A stretch of 27,359 nt of DNA from Carthagonibacter sp032251515 (GTDB lineage Bacteria > Gemmatimonadota > Gemmatimonadetes > Palauibacterales > Palauibacteraceae): positions 1-27,359 of the forward strand of contig JAVVDU010000033.1 in assembly GCA_032251515.1 (NCBI GenBank), read 5' to 3'. Shown in pieces: positions 8,060-14,489 of the stretch. The position numbers and the translations under genes were made by a program. The notes under the pieces are model-generated. The model saw only the letters and a program-made list of their open reading frames with translations. It was not told the DNA's origin and searched no databases. Position 1 is the first letter of the stretch, and each line of letters starts with the position of its first letter.

Positions 8060-10018
8060 TCAATCCGCCGGCTGCAGCCGCGCGCGCACCAGGTTCTCGA
8101 TCCCGCCCGCCGCCACCAGACCCTGCGGCACCGAGCCGAGGGGCGGAAAGCGGAACGTCTCGCCGTCGCACGCGAGGACGCCGCGCGCGAAGTCCACCTC
8201 CACCTCCGCCCCCGGAATCAGGGTGCGCGCTCCCGCCCCGATCTCGGCCGCGTAGGCCTCGCGGAGCCACGCGACCAGCGGCGGGCACTCGATGCACAGG
8301 ATCCCGTTGTTGAACGCGTTGCGGAGGTAGGTCTGCGAGAAGCTGCCGGCGATGATGAGCGGGATGCCCGCGGCGCGCAGGCCGGTGGCCGCCTGCTCGC
8401 GGCTCGAGCCCGTCCCGAAGTTGAAGCCGCCGACCAGGACGTCGCCGGGCCGGATGCGCCCCGCGAACTCGGGGTCGTAGTTCCGCATCACCACGGCGGC
8501 CATCTCGGCGGCCGTCAGCCCCTCGCGGTACGTCCAGTCCTTCCCGTAGATCCCGTCCGTGTTCAGGTTGTCCTGCGGCACGCAGACCAGCCGGCCCTGC
8601 ACCCGCTCCGGGAATCCCGGCAGGATCCTCACCACCTCCTCCGCGTCCGGCGCGGCGGCCCCGTTGCGGCGCGTGAAGCGGTACGACACGCCGGGCCCCG
8701 GCACGCGGATCGGCCCGCGTATCCAGCCGGTGGCCGCCGACTCGGCGACGACCTCGGGGCTCGCGAGGTAGGTCCGGGCGTCCCGCGATCCCATGCGCCC
8801 CTTGAAATTCCGGTTCGTGGCGGAGATCCCCACCTGGCCCGGCTCGAGCAGCCCGGCCCCGAGGCCGATGCAGGGCCCGCAGCCCGGCGGGAGCGGCCGC
8901 GCGCCGGCGGCGAGGAGCGTCCCCCAGGCGCCGCTCTCCTCGGCGGCCCGCTGGATCTCGGCGCTCGCCGCGGCCACGTACAGCTCCACCCCTTCGGCCA
9001 CCCTCCGCCCCTCCAGCACCCGGGCTGCCGCCTCCAGGTCCTCCAGGCGACCGTTCACGCACGACACGAGGTAGGCCTTGTCGATCCGGATCCGCTCCCG
9101 CTGGATCGCGGCCACCGACCGCATCACCTGGACGGAGTCGGGACCCGACACGTGCGGGGTGACCAGGTCCAGGTCGAGCTCGATCGAGGCCGCGACGCGG
9201 GCATCGGCGTCGGGGGCCGGCGGGTTCGCCTCCCACTCGGCCAGCTCGTCCTCGCTGAACCGGTCGAAGCGGCCCTCCGAGCCGAGCAGCCGCTTCCGCT
9301 CGCGCAGGTAGCCGATCGTGACCGCGTCCACGGGGAACCAGCCGGCCAGGGCGCCCCACTCGGTCGTCATGTTCGCGATCGCCAGACGGTCGGACATGCC
9401 GAGCGACGCGACGCCCTCCCCGCCGAACTCGACCACGGCGTTCAGGACCTCCCCCTGGCTGTACATCCCGCACAGGGTGATGATGACGTCCTTGCCCGTG
9501 ACGCCGCGCCGCAGCCGGCCGCGCAGCTCGACCCGCACGGTGCGCGGGATCTGCCACCAGAACTCGCCCGTCGCCCAGATCGCCGCCGCATCGGTGCGCA
9601 CCACCGGCGTGCCGAGGGCCCCGAGGGCCCCGTACATGTTCGCGTGCGAGTCGGAGGCGACCACCAGCGCCCCCGGCACGACGTAGCCGTGCGACACCAT
9701 GATCTGGTGCCCGATCCCGGTGCCGGCGGGATAGAAGCGGATGCCGTGTTCGGTCGCGAACGCCTCGATCGCCTCGTACTTGGCGAGGTTCTCCGGGCCG
9801 CGGTTCTGGATGTCGTGGTCGAGCGCGAACACGGGCTGCTCGGCGTCGGCGACCCGCGCGGCCCCGATGGCGCTGAACTTCTCCATCACGGCCGACGTGT
9901 TGTCGTGCGTCAGGACGTGGCGCGGCCGCAGGGACACGACGTCTCCGGCGCGCAGGGGTCGCGCCGGCCCCTCCATCAGGTGCCGCTGCGCGATCTTCTC
10001 GGCGATCGTCTGGCCCAT
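8060..10018 (-). CDS. Aconitase/homoaconitase-family hydro-lyase with both halves in one chain
   Basis: A 652-residue [4Fe-4S] dehydratase that should isomerise a citrate-like acid through a cis-aconitate-type intermediate. The catalytic half shows LTHDNTSAVMEKF, FALDHDIQN, GTGIGHQIM, VASDSHANMYGALGALG and GISATNRNFKGRMGSRDA. The three cluster cysteines are present at residues 320, 380 and 383 (SCVNGR and GCGPC). After NTDGIYGKDWTY, a pattern I associate with homoaconitases, comes the swivel half with GTGSSREQAATGLRAAGI and NAFNNGI. LeuC and LeuD are usually separate in bacteria; a single chain of this size is closer to homoaconitase or aconitase A, though shorter than AcnA (about 890). SCVNGR has valine where SCTNxR is usual. 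The ATG follows AGGAGG. It lies 49 bp after the PrpD-family gene and 42 bp before the dehydrogenase. Substrate is uncertain. Confidence 0.88.
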   Translation of the reverse strand: MGQTIAEKIAQRHLMEGPARPLRAGDVVSLRPRHVLTHDNTSAVMEKFSAIGAARVADAEQPVFALDHDIQNRGPENLAKYEAIEAFATEHGIRFYPAGTGIGHQIMVSHGYVVPGALVVASDSHANMYGALGALGTPVVRTDAAAIWATGEFWWQIPRTVRVELRGRLRRGVTGKDVIITLCGMYSQGEVLNAVVEFGGEGVASLGMSDRLAIANMTTEWGALAGWFPVDAVTIGYLRERKRLLGSEGRFDRFSEDELAEWEANPPAPDADARVAASIELDLDLVTPHVSGPDSVQVMRSVAAIQRERIRIDKAYLVSCVNGRLEDLEAAARVLEGRRVAEGVELYVAAASAEIQRAAEESGAWGTLLAAGARPLPPGCGPCIGLGAGLLEPGQVGISATNRNFKGRMGSRDARTYLASPEVVAESAATGWIRGPIRVPGPGVSYRFTRRNGAAAPDAEEVVRILPGFPERVQGRLVCVPQDNLNTDGIYGKDWTYREGLTAAEMAAVVMRNYDPEFAGRIRPGDVLVGGFNFGTGSSREQAATGLRAAGIPLIIAGSFSQTYLRNAFNNGILCIECPPLVAWLREAYAAEIGAGARTLIPGAEVEVDFARGVLACDGETFRFPPLGSVPQGLVAAGGIENLVRARLQPAD

Positions 10019-10067
10019 TCCGCCTCCTGCTGCCTCGATTCCGGCGCCGTCCCGGGCCGCGGTTCCG

Positions 10068-11468
10068 TCAGCGGTCCGAGCGCGTCAGCGACATCAGCTC
10101 CGCCACGGAGCCGGCGGACTCCAGGTTCCACACCGCGTCCTTGAGCCGGGCGGCCGCGGCGTCCGACAGGGTGAGGGCGGCGAGCGCTTCGAACTTCGCC
10201 TCCAGCTCGGCGTCGCCGAGCGGGTTGCGCGGATCGCCCTTCGGGTAGTCGAGGCGCCGGTGCAGGGTGCGCCCGTCCGCGGTGTCGATCTCCACGTCGA
10301 CCCGCTGCAGGGCGGGGAAGACGGCCTCGATCTCCGGGTCCGCGATCACCTCCACCTTGCGGAGCTGGGCGCGGATCGCCGGGTCGAGGATCTTCTCCGG
10401 CGTGAACTCGGCGGGCGTGACCCGGCGCTCGACGATCGCCGCCGCGATCACGTACGGGAGGCTGTGGTCGGCCGTCTCCTTGGAACGCGGGTCGTACTTC
10501 GTGGGGTCGGCCAGGATGTCGGCCGCCCGGGCCAGCGAGCGGATGCGGACCTTCACGACGTCGTCGGGCGCGAGGTCGTGCCCGGTGACGAGGTCGAGCA
10601 CCGCGGAGATCGGCGTGTGGGTGAGCGCCTCGGTCGGGAAGGCCTTCATGCCGCAGCGCTCGATCCGCCAGGACTCCCCCAGCCCGGCGGTCAGCACCTC
10701 GAGCTTCCACGCGGGCCCGAGGCAGTGGACGAGCCCCTCCTTGCCGTCGATCACGTGCTCGGGCCCGGTGTAGCCGCGCTCGGCGAGCAGCGCCGCCAGC
10801 ACGCCCGACTGCGTGGCCAGCGGGTCGACCGTGTTCTTCATCATCGTGAGCTTCCCGGCCGTCACCGCGCCCAGCGTGGCGTGGCGCGACGCCGAGATCC
10901 CGATCGCGTGCTGGATCTCCTCCCACCCCAGGCCGAGCATGCGGCCGGCGACGATCGGCGACACGAACGCGGTGAGCGTCGCATGGTGCCATCCCCGCTC
11001 CCGGATCCCCGGGAAGGCCGCCTCGCACAGCCGCATCTCGAACTCGTGGCCCAGGACGATTCCCGTGGCGAGCGCCCGCCCGTCCCCGCCGGCCCGCTCC
11101 GCGCAGGCGATCGCGGCCGGGATGATGTCGGACGGGTGGGAGGGGTCCTGCTGCCAGTAGATGTCGTTGTAGTCCATCACCCGGACCATCAGGGCGTTGG
11201 CCAGCGAGGCCGATACCGGGTCCACGCGGGCGCCGGTGCCGATCACCGTCGCTTCCCCCGTGCCCGCGATCTCGCTCAGCACGCCGAGCGCGATCTCCGC
11301 GTCCTCCTGCCGGAACCCGGCCAGGGCGCAGCCGAGGGAGTCGAGCAGGTACCGCTTCGCCTCCCGGACGGCGTCGTCGCCGATGTCCTCGAAGCGCAGG
11401 TCCGCGGCCCAGCGGGCCATCCGTTCCGTGACGGGGCGCGCGGCGGCGGGGGCGGGGGCGTGGCTCAT
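10068..11468 (-). CDS. MmgE/PrpD-family dehydratase (2-methylcitrate dehydratase-like)
   Basis: A 466-residue member of the MmgE/PrpD family, whose best known reaction is cofactor-free dehydration of 2-methylcitrate to 2-methyl-cis-aconitate; some members dehydrate citrate or act on itaconate-type acids. Visible family blocks are AKRYLLDSLGCALAG near residue 40, MVRVMDYNDIYWQQDPSHPSD, AIACAERAGG, HHATLTAFVSPIVAG, IGISASRHATLGAVTAGKLT, MKAFPTEALTHTPI and KYDPRSKETADHSLPYVIA. The ATG has GGAGGAG about seven bases upstream, 26 bp after the HD-like gene. Having a PrpD-family and an aconitase-family enzyme side by side recalls the 2-methylcitrate route, where PrpD dehydrates and an aconitase rehydrates. 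Neither prpB (methylisocitrate lyase) nor prpC is here; the carbon-carbon cleavage enzyme in this operon is a citrate lyase. The exact substrate is unknown. Confidence 0.88.
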   Translation of the reverse strand: MSHAPAPAAARPVTERMARWAADLRFEDIGDDAVREAKRYLLDSLGCALAGFRQEDAEIALGVLSEIAGTGEATVIGTGARVDPVSASLANALMVRVMDYNDIYWQQDPSHPSDIIPAAIACAERAGGDGRALATGIVLGHEFEMRLCEAAFPGIRERGWHHATLTAFVSPIVAGRMLGLGWEEIQHAIGISASRHATLGAVTAGKLTMMKNTVDPLATQSGVLAALLAERGYTGPEHVIDGKEGLVHCLGPAWKLEVLTAGLGESWRIERCGMKAFPTEALTHTPISAVLDLVTGHDLAPDDVVKVRIRSLARAADILADPTKYDPRSKETADHSLPYVIAAAIVERRVTPAEFTPEKILDPAIRAQLRKVEVIADPEIEAVFPALQRVDVEIDTADGRTLHRRLDYPKGDPRNPLGDAELEAKFEALAALTLSDAAAARLKDAVWNLESAGSVAELMSLTRSDR

Positions 11469-11494
11469 GGTCCGGTCTCCTCCGGGAGCGGGGC

Positions 11495-12037
11495 TCAGGC
11501 CCCGAGATGGTGGAAGGGCAGGTAGCTCATGAAGTCGGCGTGGTGGACGATGATCGCCTCGGTGCTGCGGCGAACCAGGTCGCCCTCGCCGGCGTGCGCC
11601 GCGATGATGTGGCACACCTCGTCCGGCACCCCGCACTCCAGCGCCACCGCCACGCCGGTGAACGGGTGACGCAGGGCCCGGCCCCGGGCGCTCTGGCGGA
11701 CCTCGCCGCCGTCCTTCTCGTACTCGAGGACCTTCCCCACGTCGGCCAGGATCGCCCCGGCGATCACCGTGTCCACGTCGATCGCCAGCGCCCCGCCCAG
11801 GAAGGCCTGCATCGCCCGGGCGCCGTCGCGGGCGATGTGGACGACGCAGCGCTTGTGCTGCATGAACGTGGCGGGGCAGTCCGGCACCTTCAGGGTGAAC
11901 GGGATCGTCTCCAGGTCGGAGGGCTCGAGGGGACTCAGCTCCAGGGCCCGCTCCCAGGTCCGGGTCACGCGCTCCCGCAGGTCCGCGTCCTCGATCCATG
12001 AGAGCTCGGGCCACAGCCGTTCGACGTGCTCGCGCAT
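11495..12037 (-). CDS. Small HD-superfamily-like protein with an altered metal motif
   Basis: A 180-residue soluble protein, first gene of the operon. A helical region with CVVHIARDGARAMQAFLG, then AGAILADVGKVLEYE, RHPFTGVAVALECGVPDEVCHIIAAHAGEGD and VHHADFMSYLPFHHLGA has the order and spacing of an HD phosphohydrolase fold. The defining His-Asp pair would be in ILADVGK, where the histidine is alanine. Several other histidines that could bind metal remain (HIARD, RHPF, HIIAAH, HHAD). It may therefore be a diverged hydrolase, use a rearranged metal site, or act as a regulatory or structural partner. The ATG at 12037 has GGAGG four bases upstream. The 22-bp palindrome at 12053-12074 sits just before it. 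Membership in the operon suggests a role with the citrate-like acid pathway, but I cannot name a reaction. Confidence 0.7.
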   Translation of the reverse strand: MREHVERLWPELSWIEDADLRERVTRTWERALELSPLEPSDLETIPFTLKVPDCPATFMQHKRCVVHIARDGARAMQAFLGGALAIDVDTVIAGAILADVGKVLEYEKDGGEVRQSARGRALRHPFTGVAVALECGVPDEVCHIIAAHAGEGDLVRRSTEAIIVHHADFMSYLPFHHLGA

Positions 12038-12052
12038 GGGGCCTCCGCGTCG

Positions 12053-12074
12053 GGCGCGCGGCGCGCCGCGCGCC
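12053..12074. promoter_or_regulatory. Perfect 22-bp palindrome upstream of the HD-like gene
   Basis: The 22 bases equal their own reverse complement, with a GGCGCGCC core. It lies 16-37 bp upstream of the ATG at 12037, so it is in the leader or promoter of the large operon. It could be a dimeric regulator's operator or fold in RNA. GC-only composition makes chance symmetry easier than in mixed sequence. Confidence 0.4.
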
Positions 12075-12441
12075 GGTGCCGCAAGGGGGATGCGAACGTC
12101 CGGTCGTACCGGGGGGCGGGTGCAGGAAGCGTACCGCCGGCGCGGACGCTCCGGACGCCGTGCGCGCCGGCCGCGCCGGCGCGGAACGGGCGCCGGCCGT
12201 CCCCCCGGGAGCGGGTCGAGGCGGCCCCGTCCGCCGGGGACCTCGGGGACATTCCGACCCACCGGCGGGCGGCCTCGCGCGGGGCAGGAGCAGGCCCGCG
12301 TGGACCCGGTGCACGCCTGGCGCGCGTCCGGCCGCGGGCGAGCCCGGAGCTGGCGGAGCGCGGCCCCTCCGGCCGCCGGGCGGCACGCCGCGTGCAGGAT
12401 GAATGCATGGTGCGGCGACCGCCGCCCCCGCCCCCGGTCGA

Positions 12442-12456
12442 CCGCCGAAACGGCGG
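12442..12456. promoter_or_regulatory. Short GC hairpin (6-bp stem, AAA loop) ahead of the TonB-family gene
   Basis: CCGCCG, AAA, CGGCGG. It is about 70 bp upstream of the TonB-family start once the false gap is removed. It could be an RNA hairpin or a binding site; there is no T-tract, so terminator function is doubtful. Confidence 0.3.
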
Positions 12457-12484
12457 CACGCGAGGGGGGTAGTACATACCGGGA

Positions 12485-12539
12485 TCGGCGCCCCCGCGAC
12501 GGGAGGCGCGGCCCGGAAGGAGCGATGGCCATGAGAGCC
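12485..12539. repeat. 55-bp contig-end copy, left of the third gap
   Basis: Identical to 12640-12694, including the ribosome-binding site and start of the TonB-family gene. An assembly overlap, not a duplication of the gene start. Confidence 0.95.
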
Positions 12540-12639
12540 NNNNNNNNNNNNNNNNNNNNNNNNNNNNNNNNNNNNNNNNNNNNNNNNNNNNNNNNNNNNN
12601 NNNNNNNNNNNNNNNNNNNNNNNNNNNNNNNNNNNNNNN
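12540..12639. other. Artefactual scaffold gap of 100 N
   Basis: N placeholder between identical 55-bp contig ends. Position 12539 should be joined to 12695, so the intergenic region is really about 155 bp shorter than drawn. Confidence 0.95.
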
Positions 12640-12694
12640 TCGGCGCCCCCGCGACGGGAGGCGCGGCCCGGAAGGAGCGATGGCCATGAGAGCC
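12640..12694. repeat. 55-bp contig-end copy, right of the third gap
   Basis: Second copy of 12485-12539. Same overlap length as at the second gap. Confidence 0.95.
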
Positions 12695-13378
12695 CGGAGC
12701 GAGGAACGCATCGCGGGTCTCCAGTGGGTTCCCGCGAACGAGAGGTTCAAGAGAGGATTCGGAAACGTATTGTCGCTGGCCGTGGTGGTGTCGGCCGGCC
12801 TTCACTACGCGCTGTTCAACTTCTTCCCCAGCCTGCGGGCGGCCGACCTGGGCACCGTGGGCGACGAGATCGCCGCGATCGACCTGCCTCCCGAGGTCCG
12901 GATCCCGCCGCCGCCCGAGCAGATCGCGCGCCCGGCCACGCCGCGGGTGTCGGCCGCGGCGGACATCGACGAGGACATCACGATCGCCCCGACCACGTTC
13001 GAGCAGAACCCGGTCGAGAACCTGCCGCCGCCCCCCACCGACGGTGCCGTGGACGTGCGGGACAAGCCCGTCTACATTGCGCGCGACGTCGAGCCCCGCT
13101 TGAAGAACGGGGACGAGATCCAGCGGCTGCTCAAGAAGTTCTATCCCCCGATGCTGCGCGAGGCGGGCATCGGAGGACGGGTGGTGCTGTGGGTGTTCGT
13201 GGAGGAGAGCGGCACGGCCGGCGCCTGCCAGGTCCACAGCTCGAGCGGCTTCCCGGCGCTCGACCAGGCGGCGGAGCGGGTGGCCGAGCAGATGGTGTTC
13301 CGCCCCGCGATGAGCCGGGACCGGCCGGTCGGCGTGTGGATCGCGCAGCCGATCGATTTCCGGGTGCAGGCGGGGTGA
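12686..13378 (+). CDS. TonB-family energy transducer protein
   Basis: A 230-residue inner-membrane protein of the TonB family, which links the proton-motive force (with ExbB/ExbD) to outer-membrane receptors. A short cytoplasmic N terminus leads to one membrane span (VLSLAVVVSAGLHYALFNFF, about residues 28-47). Next comes a periplasmic proline-rich stretch (EVRIPPPPEQIARPATP, ENLPPPPTDG) and a C-terminal TonB domain (LLKKFYPPMLREAGIGGRVVLWVFV, then SSSGFPALDQAAERVAEQMVFRPA and the closing IAQPIDFRVQ). AAGGAG lies eight bases before the ATG at 12686 but only two before the in-frame ATG at 12680, so 12686 is preferred. No exbB or exbD is adjacent. The nitroreductase-like gene starts 4 bp after the stop, so the two are probably cotranscribed; the reason for that pairing is not evident. 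Confidence 0.88.
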   Translation: MRARSEERIAGLQWVPANERFKRGFGNVLSLAVVVSAGLHYALFNFFPSLRAADLGTVGDEIAAIDLPPEVRIPPPPEQIARPATPRVSAAADIDEDITIAPTTFEQNPVENLPPPPTDGAVDVRDKPVYIARDVEPRLKNGDEIQRLLKKFYPPMLREAGIGGRVVLWVFVEESGTAGACQVHSSSGFPALDQAAERVAEQMVFRPAMSRDRPVGVWIAQPIDFRVQAG

Positions 13379-13382
13379 GGGC

Positions 13383-13970
13383 GTGACCGCGCGCCCGCTC
13401 CCGCCCCCGCGCCCGGCCGGTCCCGTGTCGCTCGAGGAGGTGGTGGCCCGGCGCCGCACCCACCGGACGTTCGGGCCCGCCCCGCTGCCGGAGGAGGCGA
13501 TCGGCCAGCTTCTCTGGGCGACCCAGGGCGTCACGAGCGAGGGGGGGCTGCGGGCCGCCCCCTCCGCGATGGAGGCCTATCCCCTGGAGCTGTACGTGGC
13601 GACCGCGGAGGGCGTGGACGCCTACGAGCCGGACGGCCACGCCCTGCGCGCCCTGCGAGCGGGGGATCTCCGACCTGCCCTGCGGGCCGCCGCGCACGAC
13701 CAGGAGTCGGTCACCTCGGCGCCCGCGGTGTTCATCGTGACCGCGGTGTACGACCGGATGCGGGCGAAGCTCGGACCGGGCGCGGAGCCGTACGTCCACA
13801 TGGACCTCGGCCACGCCGCCCAGAACCTCCTCCTGCAGGCGACGGCCCTCGGGCTGGTGGGGGTTCCCATCGCCTGGCTGGACCCGGACGAAACGCGTCG
13901 CGTCCTCGACCTTCCCGGGGAGGAGACGCCGCTCTACCTCGTCCCGGTCGGAGAGCCGGCCGCGGACTGA
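13383..13970 (+). CDS. SagB-type nitroreductase-family flavoprotein
   Basis: A 195-residue FMN-dependent nitroreductase-fold protein of the SagB/ThcOx type. These oxidise azolines in peptide natural products or are stand-alone oxidoreductases of unknown substrate. Blocks seen are VVARRRTHRTFGPAPLPEEAIGQLLWATQG at the N terminus (FMN phosphate-binding arginines and the helix after it), RAAPSAMEAYPLELYVAT, SAPAVFIVTAVYDRM, YVHMDLGHAAQNLLLQATALGLVGVPI and the C-terminal YLVPVGEPA. The GTG start is 4 bp after the TonB-family stop. No cyclodehydratase (SagC/SagD) or precursor peptide gene is in view, so a natural-product role is not supported; a stand-alone oxidoreductase is more likely. A hairpin follows the stop immediately. 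Confidence 0.85.
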   Translation: MTARPLPPPRPAGPVSLEEVVARRRTHRTFGPAPLPEEAIGQLLWATQGVTSEGGLRAAPSAMEAYPLELYVATAEGVDAYEPDGHALRALRAGDLRPALRAAAHDQESVTSAPAVFIVTAVYDRMRAKLGPGAEPYVHMDLGHAAQNLLLQATALGLVGVPIAWLDPDETRRVLDLPGEETPLYLVPVGEPAAD

Positions 13971-13994
13971 CGGCGGCGCCGGCGCGAGCCGCCG
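13971..13994 (+). terminator. GC hairpin directly after the nitroreductase-like gene
   Basis: A 7-bp stem, CGGCGGC and GCCGCCG, around a 10-base loop, starting on the base after the TGA. There is no T-tract, so it would be an atypical or Rho-assisted terminator. Confidence 0.4.
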
Positions 13995-14026
13995 GTACCG
14001 CGTCCCCCGGTGCCGCGCCCGCCGGC

Positions 14027-14041
14027 GGGACGTTTCGTCCC
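14027..14041. promoter_or_regulatory. Short inverted repeat GGGACG-TTT-CGTCCC
   Basis: A perfect 6-bp stem with a TTT loop, about 180 bp upstream of the sigma-54-type promoter. That distance would suit an activator site, but it could equally be part of a terminator for the preceding genes. Confidence 0.3.
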
Positions 14042-14209
14042 AGCGGCGGGCCGTTCCGCCCCGTTCCGCGCCCCGTCCCCGGGGGCCGCCACCCCGGTGC
14101 CGGGCGGCAGCTGCCCGCGTCCCGGGCCGGCCGACGATCCGCTTCGGGCGTGGCCTCCGCGGCGGGAGTGCCGCGCCGTCGGCGTCGTCTCCTTCTCGAC
14201 CGGCGTATC

Positions 14210-14225
14210 TGGCATGGCTGTTGCG
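14210..14225 (+). promoter_or_regulatory. Sigma-54 (RpoN)-type -24/-12 promoter upstream of the hydrogenase operon
   Basis: TGGCATG-GCTG-TTGCG matches the TGGCAYG-N4-TTGCW consensus, with the GG and GC doublets at the required spacing; only the last base departs. Transcription would begin near 14236, leaving a leader of about 250 nt before hybO. Sigma-54 control with an NtrC-type activator is established for some hydrogenase operons, such as hox and hup systems. No activator gene is visible here. Confidence 0.55.
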
Positions 14226-14420
14226 CTTGCCCCCCCGCGACGGACGAGGGGCGCGCCACGCCTCCTTCCGTCTTCCGCAGCAACGCGCCGGTGTCTTCGA
14301 TAGAGCAGGACCTGCCCTGCGTTCGTCCGGGCGGGCGCGCGGTCGCCGCACTGGCGGCGGATCCGCTCGCCTCCCGCGGCGTCATACAGCAGCCATGGAA
14401 CCGGAACGGTAGCCGAGTCC

Positions 14421-14442
14421 CGCGGAAACGAGGGTTTCCGTG
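14421..14442 (+). promoter_or_regulatory. Leader stem-loop upstream of hybO
   Basis: CGCGGAAAC and GTTTCCGTG form a 9-bp stem, including one G-U pair, with a GAGG loop. It is 48 bases before the hybO start and inside the predicted leader. It contains the A/T-richest paired arm in the region, which makes it less likely to be mere GC noise. Function is unknown. Confidence 0.4.
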
Positions 14443-14489
14443 ACGCGTGGCCGTGACCACGGGGCCGCGCCACTTCGAGGAGGACGCCG

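Larger units (their letters stand above)
12038..12484. other. Divergent intergenic region between the large minus-strand operon and the TonB-family gene
   Basis: About 450 bp without a convincing gene. Open frames in it are GC-driven and unsupported by composition or start signals. It should contain the promoters for both directions. I can support only two symmetric elements (12053-12074 and 12442-12456). A short AT-richer patch, GTAGTACATACC, at 12469-12480 is a possible plus-strand -10 area; I saw no convincing -35. Confidence 0.5.

Noticed and set aside
5618..10144. A 1508-codon plus-strand open frame crossing several genes
   Set aside because: It is antisense to citDE, the dehydrogenase and the hydro-lyase, runs through N, and translates to low-complexity Arg/His/Val/Pro-rich sequence. 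Long antisense frames are expected at this GC.
10068..11468. A complete 2-methylcitrate cycle
   Set aside because: PrpD- and aconitase-like genes are here, but methylcitrate synthase and methylisocitrate lyase are not; the cleavage enzyme is a citrate lyase.
11495..13534. One long minus-strand frame through the gap, joining the HD-like gene to DNA opposite the TonB-family gene
   Set aside because: The upstream part is antisense to the TonB-family gene and passes through N. The HD-like protein has its own ATG and ribosome-binding site at 12037.
13383..13970. Azole-modified peptide (TOMM) biosynthesis cluster
   Set aside because: Only a SagB-type protein is present; no cyclodehydratase, docking protein or precursor peptide is visible.
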